The notes beneath the pieces were generated by a model, which was not told the DNA's origin, made no database searches, and worked only from the letters and a program-made list of their open reading frames with translations. Shown one piece after another: positions 16,450 to 23,639 of a stretch of 36,557 bases of DNA. Positions within the stretch are counted from its first letter, which is position 1; each line of letters begins with the position of its first letter. Position numbers and translations under genes: made by a program. The DNA comes from an uncultured Treponema sp. (lineage in GTDB: Bacteria; Spirochaetota; Spirochaetia; Treponematales; Treponemataceae): assembly GCA_937901865.1 (NCBI GenBank), contig CALDID010000320.1, forward strand, positions 1 through 36,557. Direction: 5' to 3'.

Positions 16450-16638
16450 CTAATTATGTGCACGCCATGAATGTCCACACTTACAATAACATTTTCCGCC
16501 GATATCACCATCACACGAAAAATAAGTACAGGAACAATTGTCGCACTTTGCTTTTTGACTGCGAATATGCCCAGATGCAAACACAAGTGTTACAAACCCG
16601 ATTATAAAAAACAGACAAACACCAATTCTCTTTTTCAT
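16450..16638 (-). CDS. Small secreted cysteine-rich protein
   Basis: 62 residues. ATG 16638 is preferred because AAGGAGG lies just before it; the ATG at 16683 is upstream of that site. A signal peptide (MKKRIGVCLFFIIGFVTLVFA) leaves a mature peptide of about 40 residues with seven cysteines and a His near the end (CDNCSCTYFSC, GGKCYCKCGHSWRAHN). The spacing suggests metal binding or disulfide knots. It lies upstream of and parallel to the CxxCxGxG protein, and the two signal peptides are similar. No family is recognised. Confidence 0.6.
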   Translation of the reverse strand: MKKRIGVCLFFIIGFVTLVFASGHIRSQKAKCDNCSCTYFSCDGDIGGKCYCKCGHSWRAHN

Positions 16639-16722
16639 AAGAAACCTCCTTGGAAAAATCGAGATAAAAATGCCCAACTTCATTGAAAATAATCCATTCT
16701 CTGCGAAAAATAGTAGTCAATT

Positions 16723-16748
16723 ATCCATTATATACCATTACAATGGAT
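16723..16748. promoter_or_regulatory. Inverted-repeat operator ATCCATT/AATGGAT
   Basis: Perfect 7-bp arms at 16723-16729 and 16742-16748 enclose a plus-strand TATATA -10-like sequence. A third ATCCATT half-site is at 16692-16698. It lies between the divergent XRE regulator gene and the small secreted protein genes, a natural place for autoregulation. Confidence 0.45.
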
Positions 16749-16800
16749 TTTCAACCATAAAACACTGAAAAAATGACAAAAATCCAATAATTTAAGCAGT

Positions 16801-17145
16801 ATGGGCTTTTGGGATAATGTGTTAGAAGAATTAGATTATATCGGAATGACAAATAAGGCATTAGCAGAGAAAGCGGGCTTCGACCCGTCGAATATCGGGC
16901 GCGGAATAAGGTTGAAAAGCAGTCCGTCTGCAGATACTGCCGTAAAAATTGCAAAAATCTTGAATGTTTCCGTCGAATATCTCGTTACAGGCGCAGATTC
17001 TTCTTTATCATCAGAAACAACCATAAAAAACTTGAGCAAGCTTAAGCGATACGAAGGCATTTTAAATAAGCTAGACGCTATCCCCGAAAAATCGCGCAAT
17101 TCTATTATTCATCTCATCGATTCCGTAAGCGCAGATTTCGACTGA
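16801..17145 (+). CDS. XRE-family helix-turn-helix transcriptional regulator
   Basis: 114 residues with a Cro/CI-type HTH in the N-terminal 65 (FWDNVLEELDYIGMTNKALA, then FDPSNIGRGI, TAVKIAKILNVSVEYLVTG). A short helical C-terminus follows (YEGILNKLDAIPEKSRNSII) that probably dimerises. The ending VEYLVTGAD is typical of phage-type or stress repressors. No clear Shine-Dalgarno precedes the ATG. An inverted repeat 52-78 bases upstream is a candidate autoregulatory operator. Neighbours are small exported proteins on one side and a toxin-antitoxin remnant on the other. Confidence 0.82.
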   Translation: MGFWDNVLEELDYIGMTNKALAEKAGFDPSNIGRGIRLKSSPSADTAVKIAKILNVSVEYLVTGADSSLSSETTIKNLSKLKRYEGILNKLDAIPEKSRNSIIHLIDSVSADFD

Positions 17146-17165
17146 CCACATTGCAGAAAAAAAGC

Positions 17166-17196
17166 TTGAAAACGGTCATCAATGATTTGCTATAAT
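17166..17196 (+). promoter_or_regulatory. Promoter of the HigBA-like module
   Basis: TTGAAA (17166-17171), a 19-nt spacer and TATAAT (17191-17196, with TGC before it as an extended -10). The predicted start of transcription is about 50 bases before the toxin ATG. Confidence 0.55.
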
Positions 17197-17253
17197 CGCT
17201 GTACGCCACTTTTTTAATCTTCCATATTTCAAATTGACTATCTGCACAATATT

Positions 17254-17492
17254 ATGTACACTTTTTTTGTGGAACGAGAAAAAGCCTTAGACACAGTATT
17301 TTTTCAAACAGAACAAGGAAACCAACCCTGTAGGGATTTTATACTAACGCTTTCGCGAGAAGATAAAAAAGAAGTTGGAGCAAAAATATTTGAAGTACAA
17401 AAAGGCTTTCCAATGGGATTACCACTCGTCAGAAAAATGAGCTAGAAACAGCACAGAACAGATTAAGGCTGTTCAAGGATATGAACAAATGA
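17254..17492 (+). pseudogene. RelE/HigB (Gp49-like) toxin with its core deleted
   Basis: The frame starts MYTFFVEREKALDTVFFQTE, QGNQPCRDFILTLS, then FPMGLPLVRK, the standard first half of Gp49/HigB-type mRNA interferases. It then stops after MS (TAG). Immediately afterwards another frame reads KNELETAQNRLRLFKDMNK and ends with TGA overlapping the antitoxin ATG, which is the normal HigB C-terminus. Between LVRK and KNELE about 35-40 residues (the beta-sheet with the catalytic basic residues and the GFxKK motif) are absent. A clean internal deletion has thus killed the toxin and left both ends in place. No Shine-Dalgarno is obvious before the ATG. Confidence 0.8.
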
Positions 17493-17761
17493 AAGGTATC
17501 GGTCAGAATTTTGATGAGTTCATGATTGAACAAGGACTTTTTGAAGAATCCCAAGAACTCGCTGCAAAACGTTTGATTGCGCTTCAACTAGAAGCGGAAA
17601 TGAAACGACAAAATATCTCAAAATCAGCATTAGCAGAGAAAATGCACACTTCTCGAACATCTATAGATAATGTGCTTAATTTTAATCACAACACTTCTAT
17701 TGGTGTTATTGAACGCTTTGCCAATGCACTTGGGAAAAAAGTTCACATTGCACTCGTATAA
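17489..17761 (+). CDS. HigA-like XRE antitoxin, orphaned by toxin deletion
   Basis: A 90-residue protein with an N-terminal helix region (FDEFMIEQGLFEESQELAAK) and a C-terminal XRE HTH (KRQNISKSALAEKMHTSRTS, then TSIGVIERFANALGKKVHI). This is the usual layout of antitoxins encoded after Gp49/HigB toxins. Its ATG overlaps the old toxin stop (ATGA). With the toxin dead, it can persist as an anti-addiction factor or as a plain repressor of its promoter. A symmetrical terminator follows its stop immediately. Confidence 0.85.
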   Translation: MKGIGQNFDEFMIEQGLFEESQELAAKRLIALQLEAEMKRQNISKSALAEKMHTSRTSIDNVLNFNHNTSIGVIERFANALGKKVHIALV

Positions 17762-17796
17762 ACAAACAAAGGAAGAATAAGACTCCCTTTGTTTGT
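17762..17796. terminator. Bidirectional terminator hairpin
   Basis: ACAAACAAAGG (17762-17772) pairs perfectly with CCTTTGTTTGT (17786-17796) across a 13-nt loop. It ends the antitoxin unit on the plus strand and could also stop leftward transcription from the pnt and DUF262 side. Confidence 0.65.
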
Positions 17797-17823
17797 ACTT
17801 AAAAAATCAGATTTTCTTTTTCG

Positions 17824-17949
17824 CTAATCGTTGTTAAACTCGGCAACCAATGCGCTTACGGTTGCTTTTGCATCTCCGTAAATCATCACGGTGTTGTCGT
17901 TCGTGAACAGCGGATTCTCTACGCCGCTAAAGCCCGTGCCTTTTCCGCG
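17824..17949 (-). pseudogene. Duplicated 3' end of pntB (diverged second copy)
   Basis: The minus-strand frame encodes GKGTGFSGVENPLF, TNDNTVMIYGDAKATVSALV and AEFNND with its own stop. It is nearly the same protein end as intact pntB at 19800-19927, which finishes SEFNDQ. The DNA differs at many positions, mostly at third bases, so it is not a fresh tandem copy but looks like the end of a related pntB. Homology starts abruptly at CGCGGAAAAGG and stops at the stop codon. It lies 21 bp beyond the DUF262 gene, so that gene is bracketed by two pntB ends. Confidence 0.85.
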
Positions 17950-17970
17950 TACTTCTGGAATATATAGAAA

Positions 17971-19671
17971 TCAGAAGTATAAATTGATTTTATCTAAAAT
18001 CAACTCGGAGCGTTTGTCGCAGAAATCAATAAATTTGTCTTCTGACCAAATCTTTTCATCTGACGGAATTAGGTGAGTTTCTACATAAAGAGTTTTGTCC
18101 TTGACATATTCAGGAGTATTCACCCATTGAGCGAATGGTTTTGCATTTTTTTCTCCCCTATTTGTGCCATAATCAAGCAACTGAAAATTCCGAACGCTGT
18201 TTATAACGCTGTCGTCATAATTCTTTTCTTTCAAAATGCTCTTAGGCATGATATGGTCAATGTCATTTGCCCGTGACACCCTTTTGCAGTCGTACAACAA
18301 GTAAAATAAAAAGTCCTTGTCAAGTGAATCTAAGTTGTCTGAAGCATATTGAGTAGTAAAAACAAGCGGATGATTTTTATACACGCTCAGCAATGTTTCA
18401 TATGGAAATACGTTTCCTTTATATTCTTTTATGACGACCAACAATTTTCTGATACCTGTTTTGTACGGAATCCACCCTGCTCCTTTGCTCTTGAAGACTC
18501 CATTAAGCAGAGAATGGAAAAGCCAGTTTTTCATAGGTTTGAAATCTGCATTGCCGGTTTCCCAGTTGTTCCAAAAATTGAGGATTTCATCATCTGAGAT
18601 TCTTTTGTGGAAAATATGATATGCGATAAAGAACAACGGTATAAATGACCTCTGTTTCGTCGAGTCCTTATAATACTCATAGACTTTCGCATTTTCCAAG
18701 AACACGCGAACTGCCTTAAGCGTATTTCGTATTCTGTTCTGATTGCCGACAGCGAAATTTGCATCACTCGCATCTACCGAAACCATTTCTTTCGTATAAT
18801 TGTCTTGCAGCAAGAATATGAGTTTTATCAAGTTTTCTGGCGAAAGCGAAATATCTTTGAATAAATCCTCCATTTCGCGAAGAAACGACTCCATACGATA
18901 ATCGAAACCTTTCATTTTTGAGGCAACCAAATCAAGTGCAGATAATTTTGTACCTCCATCATTCAGTCGTTCAAAAAGCTCTACAATCTTTTGTCTGTTC
19001 TCAATCTCTGGCAAGGATTTGTTTACAGTAACCCTCGCAACACCTATCGCTTCAATCGAAAATATATTTTTGAAAAATGCTTTCACATTTTTATTAATAT
19101 GATTTTTCTTTTCAGAATCTGTAATAGAGTATTTTTCAATGATATTTTCCGAAATCTGCTCCTCATCGCCTGTTTCTTTTAGTTCCCGCATCAAATCTTT
19201 CACATAATACCAAAGGCTTTCGCTGATAGGACGCTCATCTTTTGTCGTGTTTGGTAAATCTTTTACCTCTTTTGCGAAACGAAAATCATAGTCATTCTTA
19301 AAGTCGCTGAACAAATCAAAGCACAAACTTTTTCCACCGAACGACCCTTTCAACCCAATATAAAATGACTGCAATCGTTGCTGCCCATCAATTACGAAAT
19401 ATTGCGTTTGCGGAAGTTTCTCTCTGTTCTGTGACGGTAGCGGATTACCGTCCTTTGTGAACGGTCGGGCTGCAAAAAGCGGTGAAGAATCTTTGTTTTC
19501 CTCGATTACGATAACGCCACCAAAACTATTCCCTTTCAACAAAGAATCGAAAAGCAACTCCATTTTGTCTTCAGTCCAAACCAACTCTCGTTGAATGACT
19601 GGCAGAACATATTTTTCCTCATCAATGTCAGTGATTACATCTGCGACTCTATATGATTTCCAACTAGCCAT
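17971..19671 (-). CDS. GmrSD-like DUF262/HNH restriction-type protein
   Basis: 566 residues. The N-terminal DUF262 (GmrS/ParB-like NTPase) has LPVIQRELVWTEDKMELLFD (residues 23-42), GNSFGGVIVIEE and the hallmark VIDGQQRLQSF (93-103). A central helical region carries FERLNDGGTKLSALDLVA. The C-terminal HNH nuclease shows CKRVSRANDIDHIMPKSIL with Asp472-His473, then NSVRNFQLLDYGTNRGEKNA. Such fused proteins are modification-dependent or phage-defence nucleases. ATG 19671 follows an AGGAAAT ribosome site. It has no methyltransferase or partner subunit. It lies between intact pntB and a diverged pntB end, consistent with insertion as cargo at that gene's 3' end. Confidence 0.88.
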   Translation of the reverse strand: MASWKSYRVADVITDIDEEKYVLPVIQRELVWTEDKMELLFDSLLKGNSFGGVIVIEENKDSSPLFAARPFTKDGNPLPSQNREKLPQTQYFVIDGQQRLQSFYIGLKGSFGGKSLCFDLFSDFKNDYDFRFAKEVKDLPNTTKDERPISESLWYYVKDLMRELKETGDEEQISENIIEKYSITDSEKKNHINKNVKAFFKNIFSIEAIGVARVTVNKSLPEIENRQKIVELFERLNDGGTKLSALDLVASKMKGFDYRMESFLREMEDLFKDISLSPENLIKLIFLLQDNYTKEMVSVDASDANFAVGNQNRIRNTLKAVRVFLENAKVYEYYKDSTKQRSFIPLFFIAYHIFHKRISDDEILNFWNNWETGNADFKPMKNWLFHSLLNGVFKSKGAGWIPYKTGIRKLLVVIKEYKGNVFPYETLLSVYKNHPLVFTTQYASDNLDSLDKDFLFYLLYDCKRVSRANDIDHIMPKSILKEKNYDDSVINSVRNFQLLDYGTNRGEKNAKPFAQWVNTPEYVKDKTLYVETHLIPSDEKIWSEDKFIDFCDKRSELILDKINLYF

Positions 19672-19700
19672 GCTTTTATTTCCTTAGATTCAAATTAAAA

Positions 19701-19738
19701 TTTGCGCGAACTGAATACAATTCTCCAATCCGCGCAAA
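19701..19738. repeat. Inverted repeat TTTGCGCG/CGCGCAAA
   Basis: Perfect 8-bp arms at 19701-19708 and 19731-19738 around a 22-bp spacer, located upstream of the DUF262 start and just after the pntB terminator. It could be an operator for the defence gene or the edge of the inserted segment. Confidence 0.4.
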
Positions 19739-19739
19739 C

Positions 19740-19775
19740 AGCAACCAGAGCAAGAAAACTTGCTAGATGGTTGCT
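19740..19775. terminator. Stem-loop downstream of pntB
   Basis: Outer arms AGCAACCA/TGGTTGCT (19740-19747, 19768-19775) and inner arms AGCAAG/CTTGCT (19749-19754, 19759-19764) around AAAA make a long hairpin 24 bp after the pntB stop. The T-run on the minus strand is short, so termination efficiency is uncertain. Confidence 0.5.
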
Positions 19776-19799
19776 TTACGAGTTTTCTTACAACTCGCA

Positions 19800-21230
19800 T
19801 TACTGGTCGTTGAACTCGCTCACCAGCGCGCTTACGGTGGCTTTTGCGTCTCCGTAAATCATTACCGTGTTGTCGTTCGTGAACAGCGGATTCTCTACGC
19901 CACTGAAGCCCGTGCCTTTTCCGCGCTTTAAGACAAAGACCGTGCGCGCTTCGTGTGCATTCACAATCGGCATACCGTACAATGGCGAGCTTTCGTCGTT
20001 AATCGCGTCTGGGTTTACAACATCGTTCGCACCGATAACAATCGCAACATCGACATTGCTCATCTGCGGATTCATCTCGTCCGCCGTCTTGAGCTGCTCA
20101 TACGGCACATTCGCCTCTGCAAGCAATACGTTCATGTGTCCCGGCATACGACCTGCTACAGGGTGAATCGCAAAGTTCACCTCCGCGCCGTTCGCTTCGA
20201 GCTTATCGCAAAGTTCCTTTACCGCGTGCTGTGCCTGCGCGACCGCCATACCATAGCCAGGAACGAAAACGACGTTCTTTGCCGCTTCCAAAATCATATA
20301 CGCGTCTTCCACGCTCATTGCCTTTGGCTCTTTTGCAGGACCTGTCGCGCCCTTCTTCTTTGCACCGCCGAAACTCTTGAACAACAGACTTGCAAACGTG
20401 CGGTTCATCGCCTTGCACATAATCAGCGTCAAAATCAAGCCAGACGCACCGACAAGACAGCCCGACACAACAAGAACCGTATTATTGATTGCAAATCCTG
20501 CGAACGCCGCCGCCAAACCAGAAAGCGCATTGAGGAACGAAATGATAACAGGCATATCGCCGCCGCCGATTGGCAAAACCATCGTGAAGCCCAAGAGCAA
20601 GAAAATCGCCGTCGTCGCAATAATCGCGCACTGCTCAATGCTTGCATCCGAAAGAATAGAATACGCGATAATCGCAACAAGCCCCGCAATGCACAAAATC
20701 GCATTAACTGCATTCTTTGCAGGAATTGCGACATTCTTCTTGAACGCCTTGCCCGAAAGTTTGCCCCAAGCCACAACAGACCCCGTGAACGCCACCGCAC
20801 CGATTGCAATCGTCAAACCGAGCGAAACAGAAGTGAACACGTCGCCTTTTGGCTGTGCGCTTGAGTCCGACACATACGCCACATACTGCGTAATCGCGAC
20901 GAGGAGCGAAGACAAGCCGCCAAAGCCGTTGAAAAGCGCGACAAGCTCAGGCATTCCCGTCATCTTGACTTTCTTTGACCAAATCGCGCCGATAATCGTT
21001 CCAACCGCGACCGCTGCCACAATCCAACAATATCCGTTCTGCAATGGATTAGCGTTCCACGAGCCCATAACGCCATTTTCCAAAAGCACGGTAATCACCG
21101 CAATGAGCATACCGACCGCAGAATACGCATTTCCTTTGCGCGCCGTATCCGTCTTTCCGAGCAACTTTATGCCGCGGATAAAGAAGATACACGAAACCAT
21201 ATAAAGAATTTTAATAGCTGTATCATTCAT
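19800..21230 (-). CDS. pntB: Proton-translocating NAD(P) transhydrogenase, beta subunit
   Basis: 476 residues, the usual PntB length. About nine hydrophobic segments fill residues 1-270 (FNGFGGLSSLLVAITQYVAY, MVLPIGGGDMPVIISFLNAL, SGLAAAFAGFAINNTVLVVSG). The C-terminal NADP(H)-binding domain III follows: VVFVPGYGMAVAQAQHAVKE, HPVAGRMPGHMNVLLAEA, NVDVAIVIGANDVVNPDA, RTVFVLKRGKGTGFSGVENP. It couples hydride transfer from NADH to NADP+ to inward proton flow, supplying NADPH. It starts two bases after the pntAb stop and ends the pnt operon. Its last ~126 bp have a diverged second copy 1.85 kb downstream. Confidence 0.96.
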   Translation of the reverse strand: MNDTAIKILYMVSCIFFIRGIKLLGKTDTARKGNAYSAVGMLIAVITVLLENGVMGSWNANPLQNGYCWIVAAVAVGTIIGAIWSKKVKMTGMPELVALFNGFGGLSSLLVAITQYVAYVSDSSAQPKGDVFTSVSLGLTIAIGAVAFTGSVVAWGKLSGKAFKKNVAIPAKNAVNAILCIAGLVAIIAYSILSDASIEQCAIIATTAIFLLLGFTMVLPIGGGDMPVIISFLNALSGLAAAFAGFAINNTVLVVSGCLVGASGLILTLIMCKAMNRTFASLLFKSFGGAKKKGATGPAKEPKAMSVEDAYMILEAAKNVVFVPGYGMAVAQAQHAVKELCDKLEANGAEVNFAIHPVAGRMPGHMNVLLAEANVPYEQLKTADEMNPQMSNVDVAIVIGANDVVNPDAINDESSPLYGMPIVNAHEARTVFVLKRGKGTGFSGVENPLFTNDNTVMIYGDAKATVSALVSEFNDQ

Positions 21231-21232
21231 TT

Positions 21233-21532
21233 TTATTTACCTGCCTTTGTGTCCTTTTTCTTGAACATACCAAGCATACGGTCAGTAACCATATAGCCGC
21301 CGATAACGTTGATTGTTGCAAACACGATTGCAAGGAAGCCGAGCACAGAGCCGACTTTTCCCCCGATTTTCACCGCGAGAGCCGTAATCGAAATTGCGCC
21401 GACCACCGTGATACCCGAAATCGCGTTTGTTCCGCTCATCAGCGGTGTGTGAAGCTGGCTCGGTACTTTTGCGATAAGTTCCAAGCCCAAAAACGCCGCA
21501 ATTACAAATACAAAAATAAGCATTATATCCAT
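21233..21532 (-). CDS. pntAb: NAD(P) transhydrogenase alpha subunit, membrane part
   Basis: 99 residues, the separate domain II half of the alpha subunit found in bacteria with a split PntA. It has three to four membrane helices: MLIFVFVIAAFLGLELI, TNAISGITVVGAISITALAV and GSVLGFLAIVFATINVIGGY. The conserved PSQLHTPLMSGTNAISG and YMVTDRML stretches are present. With PntB it forms the proton channel. The expected upstream partner PntAa lies not next to it but beyond a two-gene toxin-antitoxin insertion, with the vapC stop 20 bp from its start. Confidence 0.93.
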   Translation of the reverse strand: MDIMLIFVFVIAAFLGLELIAKVPSQLHTPLMSGTNAISGITVVGAISITALAVKIGGKVGSVLGFLAIVFATINVIGGYMVTDRMLGMFKKKDTKAGK

Positions 21533-21551
21533 TTACTTTACTCCTAACGGC

Positions 21552-21962
21552 TCACAGACCGTCATTTTTAATACCATTTTCCGAAGGCACAAACAAAGAA
21601 AGCCCTTGGAACTCACTCATCAATGCAAAATGCTTATCGATTGTAAACAATTTTGCATTGCTCTGAATCACATTTTGCGCAATCATCAAATCTGGAATAC
21701 CGACCTTATTCAGCCCGTGCCGTATGTTTTCGGTCTGCATTGCAATGATTTTGTCCCAATCAACATTCATCTGCATTTTGGGAAGCGCGAGCAAAATATC
21801 AATCAGCTCTTGCTCTCTGCGATGAATCATCTGCGGCAAAAGTTCTGCCAAGATGACATCATTCACGCACAAAATATCATTTGCAAGCAAAAGCTCCATT
21901 GCATCTGCTGTAGGACCATCGTGAAAATAATCAATCCATACCGATGTATCAGCGAGGATCAT
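21552..21962 (-). CDS. PIN-domain toxin, VapC family, inside the pnt operon
   Basis: 136 residues with the PIN acidic site: Asp5 in MILADTSVWIDYFHD, Glu40 in VILAELLPQM, Asp91 in GIPDLMIAQN and Asp109 in LFTIDKHF. It is a likely tRNA- or rRNA-cleaving ribonuclease. Its start overlaps the end of the antitoxin gene by 14 bp. It separates pntAa from pntAb, so the toxin is transcribed together with a core energy-metabolism operon. It looks intact and is not closely similar to the VapC at 2910-3314. Confidence 0.87.
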   Translation of the reverse strand: MILADTSVWIDYFHDGPTADAMELLLANDILCVNDVILAELLPQMIHRREQELIDILLALPKMQMNVDWDKIIAMQTENIRHGLNKVGIPDLMIAQNVIQSNAKLFTIDKHFALMSEFQGLSLFVPSENGIKNDGL

Positions 21963-22152
21963 TTCGCCCCCTTAATGCGTCTAGGTCAATATCAAGGTCA
22001 ATTTTGCCTCGATATTTCTTTAAATTGCGCACATCGACATTCCTGTTTTTACGCTCCAGAATACGCGCATAATCAATGATGAATTGCGTCTGTTCTGAAT
22101 TAAGATTATCGATAATGCTCTTTGCTTCTTCTTTGAGTGCCAATGCTTCCAT
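21949..22152 (-). CDS. VapB-type antitoxin inside the pnt operon
   Basis: 67 residues. A helical N-terminus (KEEAKSIIDNLNSEQTQFII, then DYARILERKN) is followed by a basic/acidic tail (LKKYRGKIDLDIDLDALRGR) of the type that wraps around a PIN toxin. The gene lies between pntAa (45 bp upstream) and vapC (14-bp overlap). A GGAGGG site precedes the ATG. No separate promoter was evident in the short gap, so expression may depend on the pnt promoter, which is unusual for a toxin-antitoxin pair. Confidence 0.78.
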   Translation of the reverse strand: MEALALKEEAKSIIDNLNSEQTQFIIDYARILERKNRNVDVRNLKKYRGKIDLDIDLDALRGRNDPR

Positions 22153-22197
22153 ATTATACCCTCCGAAACTTCACAAATCAGCCTTTACAAAACAGCC

Positions 22198-23328
22198 CTA
22201 AGCCTGCTTGAATCGCTCGTGGATAATTGCGCCGTCTTTGGTGAGGAGGCAGCCTTTCATAATCTCGTCGTCGAGGTTCACGCGGAACTCTTTGGCTTCC
22301 TTGTCATAAAAGCCTGCATGCGTCAAAAACGCCGTGATGTTGCCTGAGAACATCTTGCTTGCGTCGTAAGGCACTTGTCGCTCCAATAAATCGCCCGACA
22401 TAATCGTAACGCCGTTTTCTGTAACAACGTTCTCGAATAGCTTTGAGCCTTCAACGTTTCCGCCCGTCGAGCAAGCCATATCCACAACAATAGAACCTGG
22501 CTGCATTCGGTCAAGCACGTTCTTTTCAATAAGGCGAGGTGCTTTTCGTCCAAAGACTTTCGCTGTCGTGATAACGATGTTCGCCTTTTCGCACACTTTT
22601 GCCTGCGCTTCTTTTTGCTTTGCAATCTGCTCAGGAGTGAGCTCCTTTGCATATCCCTGTGAAGTCTGTCCCATCTCGCCAAGGTCGATTTTCACAAAAG
22701 ACGCACCGAGCGACTTAACCTGCTCTTCAACAACAGGACGGGTGTCGAATGCGTCAACTCTCGCGCCCAACCGTTTTGCCGTCGCAATCGCCTGCAAGCC
22801 CGCCACGCCGACACCGATGATAAACACACGCGCAGGGTTAATCGTTCCCGCAGGAGTAACCATCATCGGCAAAATCTTCGGCAATCTCGCCGCCGCGTTC
22901 AATACCGCCACATAGCCCGCGAGCGAAGTTTGCGAAGACTGCACGTCCATTTTCTGCGCCAGAGTGCTTCTCGGAATCATCTCAAGCGACACCGCAGAAA
23001 TCCCCGAAGACGCAAAATTATTGAGCAGCTCTTTGTTGTTGAACGGGTCCATATAGCTCAAATGCAGCGTGCCCGCTTTTATGCCCTCGATTGATTCAGG
23101 CTTCATAATGCGCACGATGATTTCGCTGTCGTAGCCGTCTTCTTCTTTTGCGATAATCGCCGCGCCAGCCTTTGTGTACGCCTCGTCGCTAAATCCGCTT
23201 TTCACCCCTGCGTCCGACACGACCTTGATTTCAAAGCCGAGCGAAGTGAGCTTTTTCACGTCATCAGGAACAAGAGCAACGCGGGTTTCACGTTCGTCTT
23301 TTTCTTTGCAGACAAGAACCTTTTTCAT
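22198..23328 (-). CDS. pntA: NAD(P) transhydrogenase alpha subunit, NAD-binding part
   Basis: 376 residues (PntAa, domain I). The protein begins MKKVLVCKEKDERETRVALV and has the alanine-dehydrogenase-like fold. Landmarks are SYMDPFNNKELL, EMIPRSTLAQKMDVQSSQ, the Rossmann motif VFIIGVGVAGLQAIATAKRL, DTRPVVEEQVKSLGASFV and PGSIVVDMACSTGGNVE. It binds NAD(H) in the cytoplasm and delivers hydride to PntB domain III. ATG 23328 has a GGAGA ribosome site and a strong promoter upstream. It is the first gene of the operon. Confidence 0.95.
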   Translation of the reverse strand: MKKVLVCKEKDERETRVALVPDDVKKLTSLGFEIKVVSDAGVKSGFSDEAYTKAGAAIIAKEEDGYDSEIIVRIMKPESIEGIKAGTLHLSYMDPFNNKELLNNFASSGISAVSLEMIPRSTLAQKMDVQSSQTSLAGYVAVLNAAARLPKILPMMVTPAGTINPARVFIIGVGVAGLQAIATAKRLGARVDAFDTRPVVEEQVKSLGASFVKIDLGEMGQTSQGYAKELTPEQIAKQKEAQAKVCEKANIVITTAKVFGRKAPRLIEKNVLDRMQPGSIVVDMACSTGGNVEGSKLFENVVTENGVTIMSGDLLERQVPYDASKMFSGNITAFLTHAGFYDKEAKEFRVNLDDEIMKGCLLTKDGAIIHERFKQA

Positions 23329-23367
23329 GTGAATATCTCCTTTATCTTAAGATATGCTTCTATGTAT

Positions 23368-23396
23368 AGTATAACTGCCAAATCCCCATACTGCAA
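23368..23396 (-). promoter_or_regulatory. pnt operon promoter
   Basis: On the minus strand TTGCAG (23391-23396), a 17-nt spacer and TATACT (23368-23373), about 40 bases before the pntA start. This is close to the sigma-70 consensus at ideal spacing. Confidence 0.7.
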
Positions 23397-23419
23397 CAAT
23401 ATTGTTAAGAAAAAAGCTC

Positions 23420-23590
23420 TTTTACACTAAAGCCACTCTCTAGCGTACACTCAAGTCGCTCTCTAGTGTACACTCAAACCGCTCTCTAGTGTACGGATGT
23501 GATGGGCTTTAGTGTACGAATTGGTCGCTCTTTAGCTTAGCGATGTGAGGGGCTTTAGTGTAGCTTTTAGTCGGTCTATACTGTACATTC
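23420..23590. repeat. Degenerate 23-bp repeats upstream of the pnt operon
   Basis: Two adjacent 23-bp units (23434-23456 and 23457-23479, CTCTCTAG[CT]GTACACTCAA) are followed by decayed copies that keep the core CTTTAGTGTA or CTCTAGTGTAC every 20-27 bp. An inverted copy, TACACTAAAGC, starts near 23423. They lie in the 465-bp gap between the pnt promoter and the GH2 gene end, which otherwise holds only the orphan promoter described separately. There are no spacers of CRISPR type. Function is unknown. Confidence 0.6.
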
Positions 23591-23603
23591 AAGAGTAATT
23601 TCA

Positions 23604-23631
23604 TTGACACACTGCGTTTATGTGTTATCAT
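23604..23631 (+). promoter_or_regulatory. Orphan promoter TTGACA-16-TATCAT
   Basis: A consensus -35 TTGACA (23604-23609) and TATCAT (23626-23631) point rightward into 150 bases without a recognised gene. The predicted transcript would start at about 23638-23640. Confidence 0.5.
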
Positions 23632-23639
23632 TACAAGAT

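Noticed and set aside
19953..21204. Long plus-strand open frames (303 and 275 codons) opposite pntB
   Set aside because: They are antisense shadows of a well-conserved gene, with extreme Arg/His or Ala/Thr bias and no ribosome sites.
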